Shown: positions 13,981 to 14,042 of the stretch, in pieces
Layout: each line of letters opens with the position of its first letter
Numbering within the stretch: the stretch's first letter is position 1
Assembly (NCBI GenBank): GCA_900767825.1
Contig: CAAGAN010000016.1
Span: forward strand, 1-14,042
Origin: Bacilli bacterium
GTDB taxonomy: Bacteria; Bacillota_I; Bacilli_A; RFN20; CAG-826
Length of the DNA: 14,042 nucleotides
Direction of reading: 5' to 3'
Program-made: the position numbers and the translations under genes
Notes under the pieces: generated by a model
The model's input: only the letters and a program-made list of their open reading frames with translations
Told to the model about the DNA's origin: nothing
Database searches by the model: none

Positions 13981-14042
13981 CTATAACTCGATTAATTCGT
14001 CTTCAATATATTCCCTCCCCCTTATCGGCCTTGCGCCTACCT
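13981..14042 (-). CDS. Probable transposase, C-terminal fragment entering from the right edge
   Basis: The minus strand reads VGARPIRGREYIEDELIEL and stops at TAG (13983-13981), 27 bases from the inner edge of the terminal repeat and 52 from its outer edge. That is the position expected for the end of an IS256-family transposase. The residues do not match a transposase tail that I remember, so the call rests on position, strand agreement with the left-edge fragment and the terminal repeat. The frame could also be slightly shifted or degenerate, since another frame reads GRRKADKGEGIY before a stop. Confidence 0.4.
   Translation of the reverse strand, partial: VGARPIRGREYIEDELIEL

Noticed and set aside
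13981..14042. C-terminus of a ClpB/ClpC-type ATPase, suggested by GARPIR and IEDEL
   Set aside because: Two residues are missing from the usual spacing and the long Clp tail is absent. The position just inside a terminal repeat favours a transposase end.
1..14042. CRISPR arrays, tRNA or rRNA genes
   Set aside because: I saw no evenly spaced repeats of CRISPR type and no tRNA- or rRNA-like segments on either strand.

Overview
The window looks like a chromosomal contig from an uncultured, AT-rich member of the Bacillota/Mycoplasmatota side of the Bacilli (RF39-like or Erysipelotrichia-like). The basis is low GC, strong AGGAGG-type ribosome binding sites, Bacillus-like bL31 and a short MetRS. 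TldD also ends in TGA inside an ATGA overlap, so TGA is a stop and this is not a genetic-code-4 mollicute. The lineage is inferred; no rRNA is present.

Edges (1-117 and 13929-14042): both ends of the window lie inside insertion-sequence ends. The two 26-bp terminal repeats match each other at 18 positions and resemble the IS256 terminus. A transposase start runs off the left edge and a probable transposase end enters from the right, both on the minus strand. The contig therefore probably stops where the assembly met a repeated element. The right-hand copy sits about seven codons into a gene that begins at 13910.

Accessory region (about 118-3370): an unrecognised 200-residue protein, an AT-rich 23-bp inverted repeat, the decayed tail of a DUF4143-type ATPase, an intact AAA_14/DUF4143 ATPase with a palindrome in its 5' leader, and a plus-strand reading frame broken by one TGA. 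This looks like a small mobile or defence-type cargo zone in decay.

Housekeeping block on the minus strand (3371-7311): an unrecognised 183-residue protein, rpmE (bL31) with its own promoter, structured leader and terminator, then metG and an RlmCD-like 23S rRNA uracil methyltransferase separated by one base. These three are translation genes; metG and the methyltransferase are probably co-transcribed.

Plus-strand block (7378-13815): tldD and pmbA/tldE overlap by four bases and should make the TldD/TldE heterodimeric metallopeptidase, ending at a clear terminator. Two large single-gene units follow, each with its own transcription signals. One is a four-helix membrane protein with a Lys/Glu-rich stalk and four YegP-type (DUF1508) repeats. 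The other is a PIN-domain protein with two copies of a helical module, an unrecognised middle domain and long Lys-rich linkers. These two architectures are the most novel-looking content of the window.
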